A DNA stretch of 64,000 nt from Oceanospirillales bacterium (GCA_018223185.1 JAAEYW010000009.1:62001-126000), one strand, 5' to 3'. Positions 33,748-44,918 are shown, counted from the first letter of the stretch. Numbers and translations are program-made. The notes: generated by a model from the letters alone, not told the origin.

Positions 33748-34614
33748 ATGAACAGACTTATTGCATTGGCCGCCTCGACATTGATGACACTCTCTGCTTT
33801 TGCTGCAGACAATGCACCATTAACCCTGGATGTATATAACGCCGAACCCAGTAGCTTTAGCGTGACGTCTACCGTGGTGTATGGTGATACGGAAGCGATG
33901 GTTATCGATTCCGGTTTTACCAAAGCGGATGCTCTGCGCATTGCCGCAAAAGTATTAGACTCGGGCAAAGCGCTGAAAACCATTTTTATTAGCCAGGCAG
34001 ACCCTGACTATCACTTTGGTGCCGAGACTCTGCATCAGATCTTCCCTGATGCCGAGATCATTACCACCCCTGCGGTCAGAAAAGTAATAGAGAAGAAACT
34101 CGCTGGAAAAGTGGCTTTCTGGGGCCCTAAAATGGGTGCTAACGCACCTGTGAATCCAATAGTGCCTGCTGTCTATCATCAATCCACGTTGACTGTTGAT
34201 GGTCATGTCATTGAAATCCGCGGTACAGAAGGTGTATTGGCTCACCGTCCATACTTATGGATCCCGGAAAATAAAGCGATTCTGGGTAACGTCGCCGTAT
34301 TTGGCAATATTCACCTGTGGATGGCCGATGTTCAATCTGACGAATCCCTGGGGGCCTGGAAAAAGCAATTAAAACAGATGTTAGCGCTGAAGCCAGCGGT
34401 TGTGATTCCTGGTCATATGACCGCCGATATGACGACTGATTCACGTGCTATTACTTACTCGATGAACTATATCACCGACTTCCAGCATGCGAAGCAAGAA
34501 AGCCAAAACAGCACTGAGCTTATTCAGGTCATGTCAGAGAAATACCCTGGTGCCAAAGGGGCTTTGAATCTGAATATTGCCGCAAAAGTGCATAAGGGAG
34601 AAATGCAATGGTAA
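33748..34614 (+). CDS. Exported metallo-beta-lactamase-fold protein with altered metal site
   Basis: 288 residues from the ATG at 33748, which begins a clean Sec signal peptide MNRLIALAASTLMTLSAFAA. The MBL fold is evident (VVYGDTEAMVIDSGFTKADAL, AILGNVAVFGNIHLW, VVIPGHM). The canonical zinc motif HxHxDH reads QADPDYHF, so the first two His are Gln and Asp and the last is shifted. Metal content and chemistry therefore cannot be assumed. The stop overlaps the start of the DsbA-like gene, so the two are coupled, probably under the divergent LysR regulator. Confidence 0.85.
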   Translation: MNRLIALAASTLMTLSAFAADNAPLTLDVYNAEPSSFSVTSTVVYGDTEAMVIDSGFTKADALRIAAKVLDSGKALKTIFISQADPDYHFGAETLHQIFPDAEIITTPAVRKVIEKKLAGKVAFWGPKMGANAPVNPIVPAVYHQSTLTVDGHVIEIRGTEGVLAHRPYLWIPENKAILGNVAVFGNIHLWMADVQSDESLGAWKKQLKQMLALKPAVVIPGHMTADMTTDSRAITYSMNYITDFQHAKQESQNSTELIQVMSEKYPGAKGALNLNIAAKVHKGEMQW

Positions 34615-35237
34615 ATGTTCATTACTTCTTCGATCCAATGTGTGGCTGGTGCTATGGTGCGTCTCCATTAATAGGTGTTCTTGCAGCGACGCCCGGATTT
34701 AAGATCATTTACCACCCCGGCGGCATGATCATGAAACAAGCCATTGATCCCGCTTTCAGACAACATATCCTGCAGGCCGATAGAAAAATCGCGGCCATGA
34801 CGGGGGTGTACTTTGGAGACGCTTATCAGGCGAGAGTGGCGGGGGCCGGTGAATTTTTTGTGGATTCATATGCCCCTACGTGCGCCTTCCTGGTCGGGCA
34901 GGAAATGGGGATCGCTGCAGATATAATGCTGGAAACCCTGCAGAAGGCGCATTACCAGGATGGTAAACACTTAGATGAACTGAATGTGCTGGCAGAGCTA
35001 GCTGTCTCCATCGGCTTAGACGAAACTGAATGGAATCAAAATATGGTGAAGTTTGAGCCTGAAATGATGGATATCATTAAGGAGAGTCATCGCTTAATGG
35101 GGCAAATGCAGGTCAGCGGTTATCCAACGCTGATTATTGAAAAAGACGGTAAACTGGAGAGGCTGGAGCACACTCAGTTTTATGGCAAGCGCTCAGAGTG
35201 GAAAGCCTGCTTAGATGGATATTTTGAGGCAGTGTAA
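34608..35237 (+). CDS. DsbA-family thioredoxin-fold protein, cytoplasmic
   Basis: 209 residues. MVNVHYFFDPMCGWCYGASP places a CGWC redox pair at residues 12-15, followed by the helical insertion and the conserved cis-Pro loop VSGYPTLIIEKDG, as in DsbA/FrnE-like oxidoreductases. No signal peptide is present, so it acts in the cytoplasm, whereas the coupled MBL-fold protein is exported. Its start ATG overlaps the upstream stop by 7 bases. Thiol-disulfide or 2-hydroxychromene-isomerase-like chemistry is possible. Confidence 0.88.
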   Translation: MVNVHYFFDPMCGWCYGASPLIGVLAATPGFKIIYHPGGMIMKQAIDPAFRQHILQADRKIAAMTGVYFGDAYQARVAGAGEFFVDSYAPTCAFLVGQEMGIAADIMLETLQKAHYQDGKHLDELNVLAELAVSIGLDETEWNQNMVKFEPEMMDIIKESHRLMGQMQVSGYPTLIIEKDGKLERLEHTQFYGKRSEWKACLDGYFEAV

Positions 35238-35252
35238 TTATTAAAGCGGAAT

Positions 35253-35375
35253 ATTAAAGGGGTCAGGTGACCTCTTTAATTTATTCAACTGCCATTTATC
35301 GCGGCGAGCACCCGGAGGGCATACTAACGCTGCTTCTGCAGCGTTTTATGTTTCTCGAACAACGCGCAACGGCTT
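35253..35375 (+). repeat. REP-like intergenic repeat, copy C
   Basis: Head attaaaggggtcaggtgacctctttaat differs slightly from A and B. The middle ttatcgcggcgagcacccgg and the inner hairpin AACGCTGC-TTCT-GCAGCGTT are intact here, an 8-bp perfect stem, suggesting this is the least decayed copy of the hairpin. It sits between the DsbA-like gene and the acyl-CoA synthetase operon. The tail past 35375 diverges. Confidence 0.85.
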
Positions 35376-35452
35376 TATGAGCTGAATAGCATATATAGAG
35401 ATCTGTGCTAGTTTTAAAGACCAGGATGATTTCCATCGCAGAGGGATGAGGA

Positions 35453-37203
<1,751 letters not shown>

Positions 37204-37207
<4 letters not shown>

Positions 37208-38199
37208 GCAATAAACTCCATATCAACAGGGGCCACCTGCTGGCACAGTTAAAACAGATGGTGCGTATTCGCCGTTTTGAAGAGAAATGTGCCGAGCTTT
37301 ACAGCCAGCAAAAAATACGCGGTTTCCTGCATCTTTATATCGGTGAAGAAGCCATCGCAGTAGGGGCGATGGCCGCGCTGGATAAGGACGATCAGATTGT
37401 CGCTACCTACCGTGAACATGGTCATGCTCTCGCCCGGGGTCTGGCGATGGGGCCGGTGATGGCAGAGATGTATGGCAAAACTAACGGGTGCAGTCGTGGC
37501 CGTGGCGGTTCTATGCATCTGTTTGATAAGGCTAAACATTTTTTTGGGGGCAACGCCATTGTGGGAGGCGGACTGCCTCTGGCAACCGGGCTGGCCTTGG
37601 CCAATAAACAGCAGAAGCGTTCTTCGATTGCAGTGTGTTTTTTTGGCGAAGGGGCGGTGGCTGAAGGTGAGTTTCATGAAAGCCTGAATCTGGCGGCGCT
37701 CTGGCAACTGCCGGTGTTGTATATCTGCGAGAACAATCGCTACGCCATGGGGACAGCGTTGCAGTACTCCGAGTCAGAAATGAATATCTCAAAGAAAGCC
37801 GAAAGCTATGGCCTTCAGGTCAGTCAGATCGATGGTATGAATGTGGTGGATGTTGAAGCGGCGGTGCGTAAAGCCGCTGAAGTGGTGCGCGACAGCCAGC
37901 AGCCTTATCTGCTGGAGTGCCTGACCTATCGTTTTCGTGGTCATTCCAGTTTTGACGGCCAGCTGTACCGGGATAAAGCTGAGGTCAGCGAATGGGAGGA
38001 AAAAGGCCCCGTTAAACGGCTGGTCAGGTGGCTGACGGAATATAATCATTTTGCCGTGGCGGAAATGGAACAGATTGAACAGCAGGTCGAAGCGGAGATC
38101 GCCGAAGCGGTTGCTTTTGCCGAAGCCGGGGAATGGGAGCCAGTGGAAGACCTCTGCAAAGATGTTTATTCGCCAGCGCCTTCGGGAGGTGCCGCATGA
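37204..38199 (+). CDS. acoA: Thiamine-diphosphate-dependent dehydrogenase E1 alpha (acetoin/pyruvate type)
   Basis: 331 residues. E1-alpha signatures: [48 protein letters not shown] and the ThDP/Mg2+ motif [33 protein letters not shown], which has GEG where most have [14 protein letters not shown] closes the phosphorylation-loop region. It pairs with E1 beta to decarboxylate acetoin or a 2-oxoacid. The start overlaps the synthetase stop by 4 bases. Confidence 0.92.
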
Positions 38200-39188
38200 G
38201 CACCGCTGACACCCGCGCCATGACCTACCGCGAAGCGCTGAGAGCCGGCATTGAAGCCGCACTGAATGCTGACCCGCGAACCTTTCTGATGGGGGAGGAT
38301 GTCGGTCGATATGGCGGCTGCTACGCCGTCAGTAAGGGCTTACTTGAGACGTATGGTGAAAGCCGGATCATCGATACGCCACTGTGTGAATCCGGTTTTG
38401 TGGGTGTCGGCATCGGTGCTGCTCTGGGGGGGATGCGGCCTGTTGTTGAAGTGATGACGGTGAATTTCAGCCTGCTGGCGATGGATCAGATCGTCAACAC
38501 TGCGGCAACGCTCAGACATATGTCAGGAGGGCAGTTTAATGTGCCTATTGTTGTGCGCATGGCCTGTGGTGCCGGTAAGCAGCTGGCCGCCCAGCATTCC
38601 CATAGTTGGGAGAATCTCTATGCCCACATTCCCGGTTTAAAAGTGATCAGTCCCGCTACCCATACCGATGCCCGTTTTATGTTGGAGCAGGCGTTAGCAG
38701 ATCCTGACCCGGTGATTATTTTTGAACATGTGATGTTGTTGAATGAGTCTGGCGAGGTGGCTGAGCAGGCGGAAGCGCCCATGGAAAAAGCCCTGGTTCG
38801 CAGACCGGGTAAGGATGTCAGTCTGATCGCCTATGGTGGCAATCTGCATAAAGCCCTGACGGCGGCCGGGCAGCTGGCCGAAGCGGGCATCTCTGCTGAA
38901 GTCATCGATCTGCGCTGTTTACGACCGCTGGATAAAGCAACCCTGCTGGCCAGCGTGGCCAGGACTCACCGGGCCGTGATTATTGATGAAGGCTGGCATA
39001 CCGGCAGTCTGGCAGGCGAGATCAGCGCGATTATCATGGAAGAGGCGTTCTGGCATCTGGATGCACCGGTGAAACGGGTCTGTACCGCTGAGGTCCCCAT
39101 TCCTTATCCTGCTCATCTTGAACAGGCCGCCATACCTCAGGTTGAAACCATCGTGGCGATGGTGAAAGCGGTGATGGAAGGCCGCTGA
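38196..39188 (+). CDS. acoB: Dehydrogenase E1 beta subunit (acetoin/pyruvate type)
   Basis: 330 residues from the ATG at 38196, preceded by GGGAGG and overlapping the E1-alpha stop by 4 bases. Conserved blocks: [79 protein letters not shown] and [20 protein letters not shown]. With E1 alpha it forms an alpha2beta2 heterotetramer that passes the acyl group to the lipoyl arm of E2. One base overlaps the E2 start. Confidence 0.93.
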   Translation: MSTADTRAMTYREALRAGIEAALNADPRTFLMGEDVGRYGGCYAVSKGLLETYGESRIIDTPLCESGFVGVGIGAALGGMRPVVEVMTVNFSLLAMDQIVNTAATLRHMSGGQFNVPIVVRMACGAGKQLAAQHSHSWENLYAHIPGLKVISPATHTDARFMLEQALADPDPVIIFEHVMLLNESGEVAEQAEAPMEKALVRRPGKDVSLIAYGGNLHKALTAAGQLAEAGISAEVIDLRCLRPLDKATLLASVARTHRAVIIDEGWHTGSLAGEISAIIMEEAFWHLDAPVKRVCTAEVPIPYPAHLEQAAIPQVETIVAMVKAVMEGR

Positions 39189-40501
39189 TGAGTAAACTAA
39201 TTGATGTCACCATGCCCTCTCTGGGCGCAGATATGACCGAGGGCACTCTGGTGGAATGGCAGGCCAGCCCCGGAGATGCTTTGAATAAAGGCGATATCAT
39301 CGCTTTGCTGGAAACCCAGAAAGGGCTGATTGAGATGGAGGTCTATCAGCCGGGGGTGATCACGGAATTGTTGTTGGAACCTGTGGTGACCGTGCCGGTG
39401 GGTTCGGTGATGGCCAGGATGAGCGTGGCAGATGTGGGGGTTCAGCCTGCAGCGCCAGAGCCTTCGCACCCCGCAGAACAGGCTGCTGCGATCAAAGTGC
39501 CAGTCATTAAAGCACCAGTCATTAAAGCGCCAGTCATTAAAGGCCCAGCCGTTTCGCCGGGTCAGCCGCATCAAGAGGGTGTACCTCAACCGGTCAGACC
39601 CCGGCAGGGAGTGCTGGCCTCGCCGGTGGTGAGAAAGCTCGCGGGCGCACAACAACTGGATCTCAGTCAGTTATCCGGGTCAGGGCCAGGGGGGGCGATA
39701 TTGCTCCGGGACCTTCCTGTGACTGCGCCTGAGGCTGAGAACAGAATTGATACAAGATCTGATATCACAGCTGATACAAAAGCTGATATCAAAGCTGATA
39801 CAAAAACGACGACCCGGACTGCCGCTTCCCCTGATACGGCTCTGGCCATGCGCTCAGCGATTGCCGCAGCGATGGAAAAATCCAAGCGTGAAATCCCACA
39901 TTATTACCTCTCTCTGGAGATGGATATCACTCAGGCGCAGCGCTGGCTGGCGGATTTTAATGCTGACCGGGGGCCGGAGGAGCGTATCTTGCTTCTGGCT
40001 CTGCTGTTAAAAGCTATTGCTCAATCCCTGCATAAATATCCCGCTTTAAATGGCTATTATCAGCAGCAAACATTCACCCCGAATAGCGCCGTGCATATCG
40101 GAAATGTAATCAGCTTAAGGGAAGGTGGCCTGGTGGTACCCGCTATTCACGATGTCGATCAGCTATCGGTTGAAGCGATTATGATCCGGTTGCGCGACCT
40201 GAGTGAGCGCAGCCGTCGTGGGGTGTTACGCAGTTCCGAGCTGATGGATGCCAGTGTTACTGTGAGCAATATGGGAGAGCGTGGCTCCGATCTGCTGTTT
40301 GGGGTTATCTACCCGCCTCAGGTGGCGATCATTGGTATTGGCAAGCCCCGTAAAACGATGCTGGTCAAAGGTGATCAGCCACGGGTTGCCGATGTTGTAA
40401 CGGTGAGTCTCGCTGCAGACCACCGGGTCAGCGATGGCATGACCGGGGCTAGGTTTTTAAATGCACTGGCGAATACATTACAGAAACCGGAAAAATTATG
40501 A
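39188..40501 (+). CDS. acoC: Dihydrolipoamide acyltransferase E2
   Basis: 437 residues. Lipoyl domain 1-78 with the lipoylated Lys in LLETQKGLIEMEV (usually ETDKA). A linker follows with three IKAPV-type repeats and an Asp/Thr/Lys-rich stretch. The peripheral-subunit-binding domain is near 140 (ASPVVRKLAGAQQLDLSQLSG), and the catalytic domain from about 215 carries SLAADHRVSDGMTGARFL with the active-site His. It transfers the acyl group to CoA in classical complexes. No dihydrolipoamide dehydrogenase gene follows, so E3 must come from elsewhere; an acyl carrier protein gene follows instead. Confidence 0.92.
   Translation: MSKLIDVTMPSLGADMTEGTLVEWQASPGDALNKGDIIALLETQKGLIEMEVYQPGVITELLLEPVVTVPVGSVMARMSVADVGVQPAAPEPSHPAEQAAAIKVPVIKAPVIKAPVIKGPAVSPGQPHQEGVPQPVRPRQGVLASPVVRKLAGAQQLDLSQLSGSGPGGAILLRDLPVTAPEAENRIDTRSDITADTKADIKADTKTTTRTAASPDTALAMRSAIAAAMEKSKREIPHYYLSLEMDITQAQRWLADFNADRGPEERILLLALLLKAIAQSLHKYPALNGYYQQQTFTPNSAVHIGNVISLREGGLVVPAIHDVDQLSVEAIMIRLRDLSERSRRGVLRSSELMDASVTVSNMGERGSDLLFGVIYPPQVAIIGIGKPRKTMLVKGDQPRVADVVTVSLAADHRVSDGMTGARFLNALANTLQKPEKL
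39500..39544 (+). repeat. 15-bp in-frame tandem repeat in E2 linker
   Basis: Three copies of ccagtcattaaag plus two variable bases encode a repeated PVIKA linker. Fifteen bases keep frame, so copy number can change linker length without breaking the protein. Confidence 0.85.
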
Positions 40502-40746
40502 ACAGAGATGAGCTAAGGCTGGCCGTGATTGAGGCATTACAGGTTGTGGCACCTGAAATTGAAGGCGATGAAATTGATGCCGATGAAGAGCTGCGGGAGG
40601 AGTGTGATCTCGACTCTATGGACTTCTTACATTTTCTGGAAGCCCTGAAACAATTGACAACGATCAACGTACCCGACGCCGACTATGACAAGGTGGATAC
40701 GCTGAACAAGCTGTTGGATTATCTTCAGCAAGCGGACGGTCAGTAG
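40498..40746 (+). CDS. Acyl carrier protein in 2-oxoacid dehydrogenase operon
   Basis: 82 residues, acidic, all-helical ACP fold. EECDLDSMDFLHFLEALKQL contains the DSM motif whose Ser accepts 4'-phosphopantetheine. The start overlaps the E2 stop by 4 bases, so it is translationally coupled to the dehydrogenase. It is not the fatty-acid-synthesis AcpP, which has DSLDTVE. A carrier for an acyl group made by this complex or by the synthetase is inferred. Confidence 0.88.
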   Translation: MNRDELRLAVIEALQVVAPEIEGDEIDADEELREECDLDSMDFLHFLEALKQLTTINVPDADYDKVDTLNKLLDYLQQADGQ

Positions 40747-40841
40747 ACTGAACTCGGCTATCAGGCCCTGATGTCTGGCCGGGTGTCAGGCCTTAGATAT
40801 CAGCCCGGATATCACCCGCCAAATATCAACCCGGGGTATTT

Positions 40842-41576
40842 TCAGCATAGAGTCGACGCAACGTTCTGATAAGCCGCAATAATGTGTTTTACATCTGTGG
40901 TGTTGCCTTGTTGAATCCGGCGGTAGTGGCTGAGTGTTTTATCCAGATATTTTTCAACGACCAGGCTTTGTTCGGCTGACACTGCCTGCCAGATTTTGCT
41001 GCCAACAGGGCTTACAGGGGCGTTCCCGGCGGTCTGGGATGAAACCAGAATAACTTCATAGAACCGCTGATTCTCTTCAATCAGAATCTCATCTTTCAAA
41101 CTGAAATTGAGTTCGATCAGTTGCTGACGCAATGCAAACTGGTGATGCACCGGACAGAGCAGAAAATCAACATTCAGATGGGAGTGTTGCCGGTCAATAG
41201 CCTCAATAAACTGCTGTATCAGATCACCCCCCACCCCGGCAATAATGATCAGCTGCTTGCCTTCATACTGTTCCAGCGGCAACCTGGCGACATCGAGACA
41301 GTGCGTCTTCCAATGCGCTGCTGAGTCTGGATAAAACCGCTGCAGTCTGTTTTCCAGCCCGGCGATCAGTTCAGGCACAATATCGACAAAATGAATCTGC
41401 CTGGCGACTTTTCCGGACAACAGGGCGGCACCCAGCAAGCCGTGGTCACAACAGCAATCCCAGATATGGGTATAGCCCGGCGCCACTAACTGTTCAATCT
41501 GCTTTAATCGTTTGCTGAGTTTCAAAGAAAGGCCTGTGTGTGCGTTAGAAACGGGCGCATTGTAATGCTTTTCCAT
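40842..41576 (-). CDS. trmK: TrmK-like tRNA (adenine-22-N1) methyltransferase
   Basis: 244 residues. Class I methyltransferase: IWDCCCDHGLLGAALL is motif I binding S-adenosylmethionine, VDIVPELIAGLENRL motif II, and IIAGVGGDLIQQFIEAI motif IV. The N-terminal LSLKLSKRLKQIEQLV matches the TrmK start. It is predicted to methylate N1 of A22 in the tRNA D-loop; the gammaproteobacterial branch is less studied than Bacillus TrmK. It is a single gene, convergent with the operon before it. Confidence 0.85.
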   Translation of the reverse strand: MEKHYNAPVSNAHTGLSLKLSKRLKQIEQLVAPGYTHIWDCCCDHGLLGAALLSGKVARQIHFVDIVPELIAGLENRLQRFYPDSAAHWKTHCLDVARLPLEQYEGKQLIIIAGVGGDLIQQFIEAIDRQHSHLNVDFLLCPVHHQFALRQQLIELNFSLKDEILIEENQRFYEVILVSSQTAGNAPVSPVGSKIWQAVSAEQSLVVEKYLDKTLSHYRRIQQGNTTDVKHIIAAYQNVASTLC

Positions 41577-41818
41577 GTTTAAACGAGAAAAAACGGACTG
41601 ATTTATGTTCGGTATAACAAATCAGGCTGTGTCAGTCAGCAGGTAAACCGCGCTGTGCTGATAACGCTTCGCCCCCCTTTATTCAGGACTGAAATGCGGC
41701 CGGCTAGTCAAAACCCACCTTGTGAACTGACGTATTTGTAACTACAACTTAAAGTAATCAAATAAAGATTCTGGTTGCACGGAGGTTATTGTGCTGACCA
41801 GAGAGGAGAGAAATTGTC

Positions 41819-43312
41819 ATGGCAATTGGCGTGTGGGTGAGTCTGACTCTTTACTTTGTGCTGATGATTGCGATCGGTTTTTATGCCTGGCGTAAGTCGA
41901 CTGCCTCGTCGGAAGAGTACATGCTGGGTGGACGAAACCTGCCGCCTTCGGTCGCGGCGTTGTCTGCCGGTGCGTCGGACATGAGCGGCTGGCTGTTGCT
42001 GGGGCTTCCGGGGGCGCTGTTTGCGTCGGGAATTGTACAGGCGTGGATCGGTATAGGGTTGCTTGTCGGTGCGTTCGTCAACTGGATTGTCGTCGCTCCG
42101 CGTTTACGTGAACAGACCGAACGATACGATAACAGTCTGACCATTCCTGAGTTTCTTGCCCGACGTTTTCCGACCCGTGCCCTCGCATTGCGCACCGTAT
42201 CGGCGGTCATTGTTGTGGTGTTTTTTGCGGTTTATACCGCCTCCGGTCTGGTGGCGGGTGGCAAGCTGTTTTCAAGTGCTTTTAGCGGACTGATCAGTGT
42301 TGGCGGGGTTAGTGATTATTCTGTAGGTATCTGGCTGACACTTGGCATCGTACTGACCTATACGGTTATCGGCGGCTTTCTGGCGGTCAGTCTGACAGAC
42401 TTCGTGCAGGGTTGCATCATGATGATCGCGCTTGTGCTGATGCCAGTGGTGGTGCTGTATGGCAGTGGCGGTGGCGGTTTTAGTCAGGCTTCTGAAACCC
42501 TTGCGACGGTCGACCCGAATTTTCTGTCGTGGACCCATGGGCTCACGTTTGTCGGCTTTTTGTCTGCCGTCACCTGGGGGCTTGGGTATTTCGGACAACC
42601 CCATATCATCGTGCGATTTATGGCGGTTCGTTCGGTCAGGGATATATCTGCCGCGCGGAATATCGGTATGACATGGATGGCAATTTCGCTGCTCGGTGCT
42701 GTTTGTCTCGGCGTGTTCGGCCGCGCGTATGCGGTTCGCAACGGTCTGGATGTCAAAGATGCTGAAACTATTTTTATCATTCTGGCGGATCTGCTGTTCA
42801 ACCCGCTGGTAACGGGCTTTCTGTATGCAGCATTGCTGGCGGCGATTATGAGTACTATCTCCAGTCAGCTGCTGGTGTCGTCGTCATCGCTGACGGAAGA
42901 TTTCTATCGTTTGTTCCTGCATAAGCAAGCAACTGAGCGTGAAAGTGTGCTTGTCGGACGAATCTGTGTGCTGCTGGTAGGGATAGCTGCGGCCATTATT
43001 GCGGGTGATCCCGATTCCAGAGTGCTGGGTCTGGTCAGTCATGCCTGGGCCGGGTTTGGCGCGGCGTTTGGTCCGCTGATCATTTTGTCGCTGACCTGGA
43101 AACGCATGTCCGGTACGGGTGCCGTGGCGGGGCTGGTTGTGGGGGCGATTACGGTTATTGCCTGGATTCAGCTGGGTTGGAATAGCAGCTTCCTGGGTGG
43201 CCCTGGTGTGTATGAAATCCTTCCGGGTTTTATTGCGTCCTGGTTAGCGATCTATCTGGTCAGTCTTGGAACTCAGTCTGTTGGTGAGTTCCGTGAGATC
43301 AATGTCCGGTAA
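41819..43312 (+). CDS. putP: Sodium/proline symporter
   Basis: 497 residues with about 13 transmembrane helices in the SSS family. EEYMLGGRNLPPSVAALSAGASDMSGWLLLGLPGALF near residues 33-70 carries the Na+/proline-binding Ser/Asp set of PutP, followed by ERYDNSLTIPEFLARRF and the SSSS stretch SQLLVSSSSLTEDFYR. It imports proline with Na+. AGAGAGGAGAGA precedes the ATG. No putA or regulator is adjacent. Confidence 0.94.
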   Translation: MAIGVWVSLTLYFVLMIAIGFYAWRKSTASSEEYMLGGRNLPPSVAALSAGASDMSGWLLLGLPGALFASGIVQAWIGIGLLVGAFVNWIVVAPRLREQTERYDNSLTIPEFLARRFPTRALALRTVSAVIVVVFFAVYTASGLVAGGKLFSSAFSGLISVGGVSDYSVGIWLTLGIVLTYTVIGGFLAVSLTDFVQGCIMMIALVLMPVVVLYGSGGGGFSQASETLATVDPNFLSWTHGLTFVGFLSAVTWGLGYFGQPHIIVRFMAVRSVRDISAARNIGMTWMAISLLGAVCLGVFGRAYAVRNGLDVKDAETIFIILADLLFNPLVTGFLYAALLAAIMSTISSQLLVSSSSLTEDFYRLFLHKQATERESVLVGRICVLLVGIAAAIIAGDPDSRVLGLVSHAWAGFGAAFGPLIILSLTWKRMSGTGAVAGLVVGAITVIAWIQLGWNSSFLGGPGVYEILPGFIASWLAIYLVSLGTQSVGEFREINVR

Positions 43313-43366
43313 TCCGGGGGGCGGTGGTTGTCTCTTATACGGCAGGCGTTGACTGTTATAGCTGCT

Positions 43367-43444
43367 CTTTATAGTTGAGCTTTATAGTTGAGCTTTATAG
43401 CAGAGCTTTATAGCAGAGCTTTTTCGATGGGCTTTATCGTTGAG
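43367..43444. repeat. 13-bp tandem repeat, 6 copies
   Basis: Units of ctttatagttgag or variants (ctttatagcagag twice, ctttttcgatggg, ctttatcgttgag) run without gaps from 55 bases past the putP stop. Identical pairs next to each other suggest stepwise slippage duplication. The rest of the gap, 43313-43700, is AT-rich and shows no gene. Confidence 0.9.
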
Positions 43445-43700
43445 CCGGTTTTGTTGTTTAAGGCTGGATTTTTGTTTTGGTCAATATGACCTTGATGATG
43501 AATTAACTGTGGCTATTTATTGTTATTTTCTAATTATATTGGTCGAAGCTGGCTGTTTGTTTTATTAAAATAGACTAAACGCCTTTTTGTTATGTTGTAT
43601 TGTTACAGCTTAGTAAAGAGTTTTCTGTTGCCGGGTATTAATGCCTGGTCGTATGTCAGTGACTCAGGCAAACAATAAAAAAACAATGCAGACAGGATTT

Positions 43701-43877
43701 ATGGAAACTAAAAGCACTATTCAGAACGGCTCTGAATTTTCTCATCAGTCCCTGAGTGTCCCCGAGACCACACCAACGGTCAGTTCCATGACCGAAAGCT
43801 TCAGCCGCGCCGCAGAATATCTGCGCAGTCTGGCGGAAGACCCCGACGAAAACTGTTTCGTTCTCTCTTCAAACTGA
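43701..43877 (+). CDS. Small hypothetical protein
   Basis: 58 residues from the ATG at 43701, with ACAGGA 5 bases upstream; earlier in-frame ATG codons lack a ribosome-binding site. No known domain: Ser/Thr-rich N-terminal half, then FSRAAEYLRSLAEDPDENCF, which could form one amphipathic helix. It lies 107 bases before a PDC-domain membrane protein in the same direction, so the two may be cotranscribed. Confidence 0.45.
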   Translation: METKSTIQNGSEFSHQSLSVPETTPTVSSMTESFSRAAEYLRSLAEDPDENCFVLSSN

Positions 43878-43984
43878 TGTCTGAAACGCGCAGATTTTCT
43901 GCGTGATTTTATCCTTGCACCCGTGCTGCCTGCCTCATCCCGAAGGGGGAGGGCAGGTGGCACACCCTGTTTAGTGACGTTGAG

Positions 43985-44902
43985 ATGAGACAGAACCATT
44001 TACGGCTGATTGAAAACTATCAGCAATATGAGCAGGCAATTCACCGGCTGCTGGAATCGATGATGACCAGCTTTTCGGGTACAACACTGTTGGCGAACCG
44101 TGATGCCCAGGCCGGGGTGATGAGCCGTATATCCCGCTATTATCCATTTGCTGAACTGATGTATAGCATGGACATCAATGGCGTGCAGTTGATGGACACC
44201 GTGTGTAGCCCCGGGGTGAGTTATCGGCAGCAGAGGGAGCCGGGTAAAGGACGCGACCGCAGCCATCGGCCCTATATGCTGATCGCCCGCAACACGGAAA
44301 ATCAGGTCTGCGTTACTGACCCCTATCTGTCCTGCGCGACCCATCAGCTGGCCATTTCCAGTGTTCAGGTTGTGCATGACTCTGAGGGTAATGTTGCCGG
44401 TTATCTGGTGATGAATTTTAATCTGCAACGGTTGATATCCTACCTTAAGGGCGATCAGATCAGAGCCGGTATTCACCCCATTTTCCAGACTATTTACGCA
44501 GCCATTGGCGGGATGCTGGTGCTGGTTTCAATGCTGCTGATTTATGCCGCCGGGGTCTCTCTGTGGAAAGCGTTTGAGCTGGGGGGGGATGTCACTACCC
44601 GCTCATTTGGGATCGTGATACTGATCACTCTGGGGCTGGCGATCTTTGATCTGGGTAAAACCATTCTGGAAGAGGAGGTATTGTCGAATAAAGATATTCA
44701 TCATCACGACACCTCCAGACGAACGATCACCCGTTTTATGTCAGCGATTGTGATCGCGGTGTCGATAGAATCCCTGCTGTTAATGTTTAAGTCACTGCTG
44801 GTCGACAGTGGCGGGCATGTGCTGAATGCGGTCTGGATGCTGATGGCTGCAGTGGCGCTGCTGATGGCTCTGGGTGTTTATCTGAAACTGAGTAAAGAGT
44901 AG
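43985..44902 (+). CDS. PDC-sensor-like membrane protein with four C-terminal helices
   Basis: 305 residues. Residues about 20-155 resemble a PDC/Cache sensor fold (YPFAELMYSMDINGVQLMDTV, RPYMLIARNTENQVCVTDPYLS, VVHDSEGNVAGYLVMNFNL). Four hydrophobic helices follow (IYAAIGGMLVLVSMLLIYAA, FGIVILITLGLAIFDL, AIVIAVSIESLLLMF, VWMLMAAVALLMALGVYL). There is no output domain. Unlike ordinary PDC sensors, no membrane helix precedes the sensor domain, so its side of the membrane is uncertain. The start ATG has only a weak ribosome-binding site; the frame is open upstream to 43907 but offers no start there. Confidence 0.7.
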   Translation: MRQNHLRLIENYQQYEQAIHRLLESMMTSFSGTTLLANRDAQAGVMSRISRYYPFAELMYSMDINGVQLMDTVCSPGVSYRQQREPGKGRDRSHRPYMLIARNTENQVCVTDPYLSCATHQLAISSVQVVHDSEGNVAGYLVMNFNLQRLISYLKGDQIRAGIHPIFQTIYAAIGGMLVLVSMLLIYAAGVSLWKAFELGGDVTTRSFGIVILITLGLAIFDLGKTILEEEVLSNKDIHHHDTSRRTITRFMSAIVIAVSIESLLLMFKSLLVDSGGHVLNAVWMLMAAVALLMALGVYLKLSKE

Positions 44903-44918
44903 CAGCAATATACCTGGT

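Noticed and set aside
35253-35375. REP-like copy C as an attC site
   Set aside because: The actaacgc...gcgtttta hairpin superficially resembles one, but the simple sites do not match on both arms and the stem is too short.
43367-43444. CRISPR array
   Set aside because: Units are 13 bp and directly abutting with no spacers; it is a simple tandem repeat. The same applies to the other arrays.
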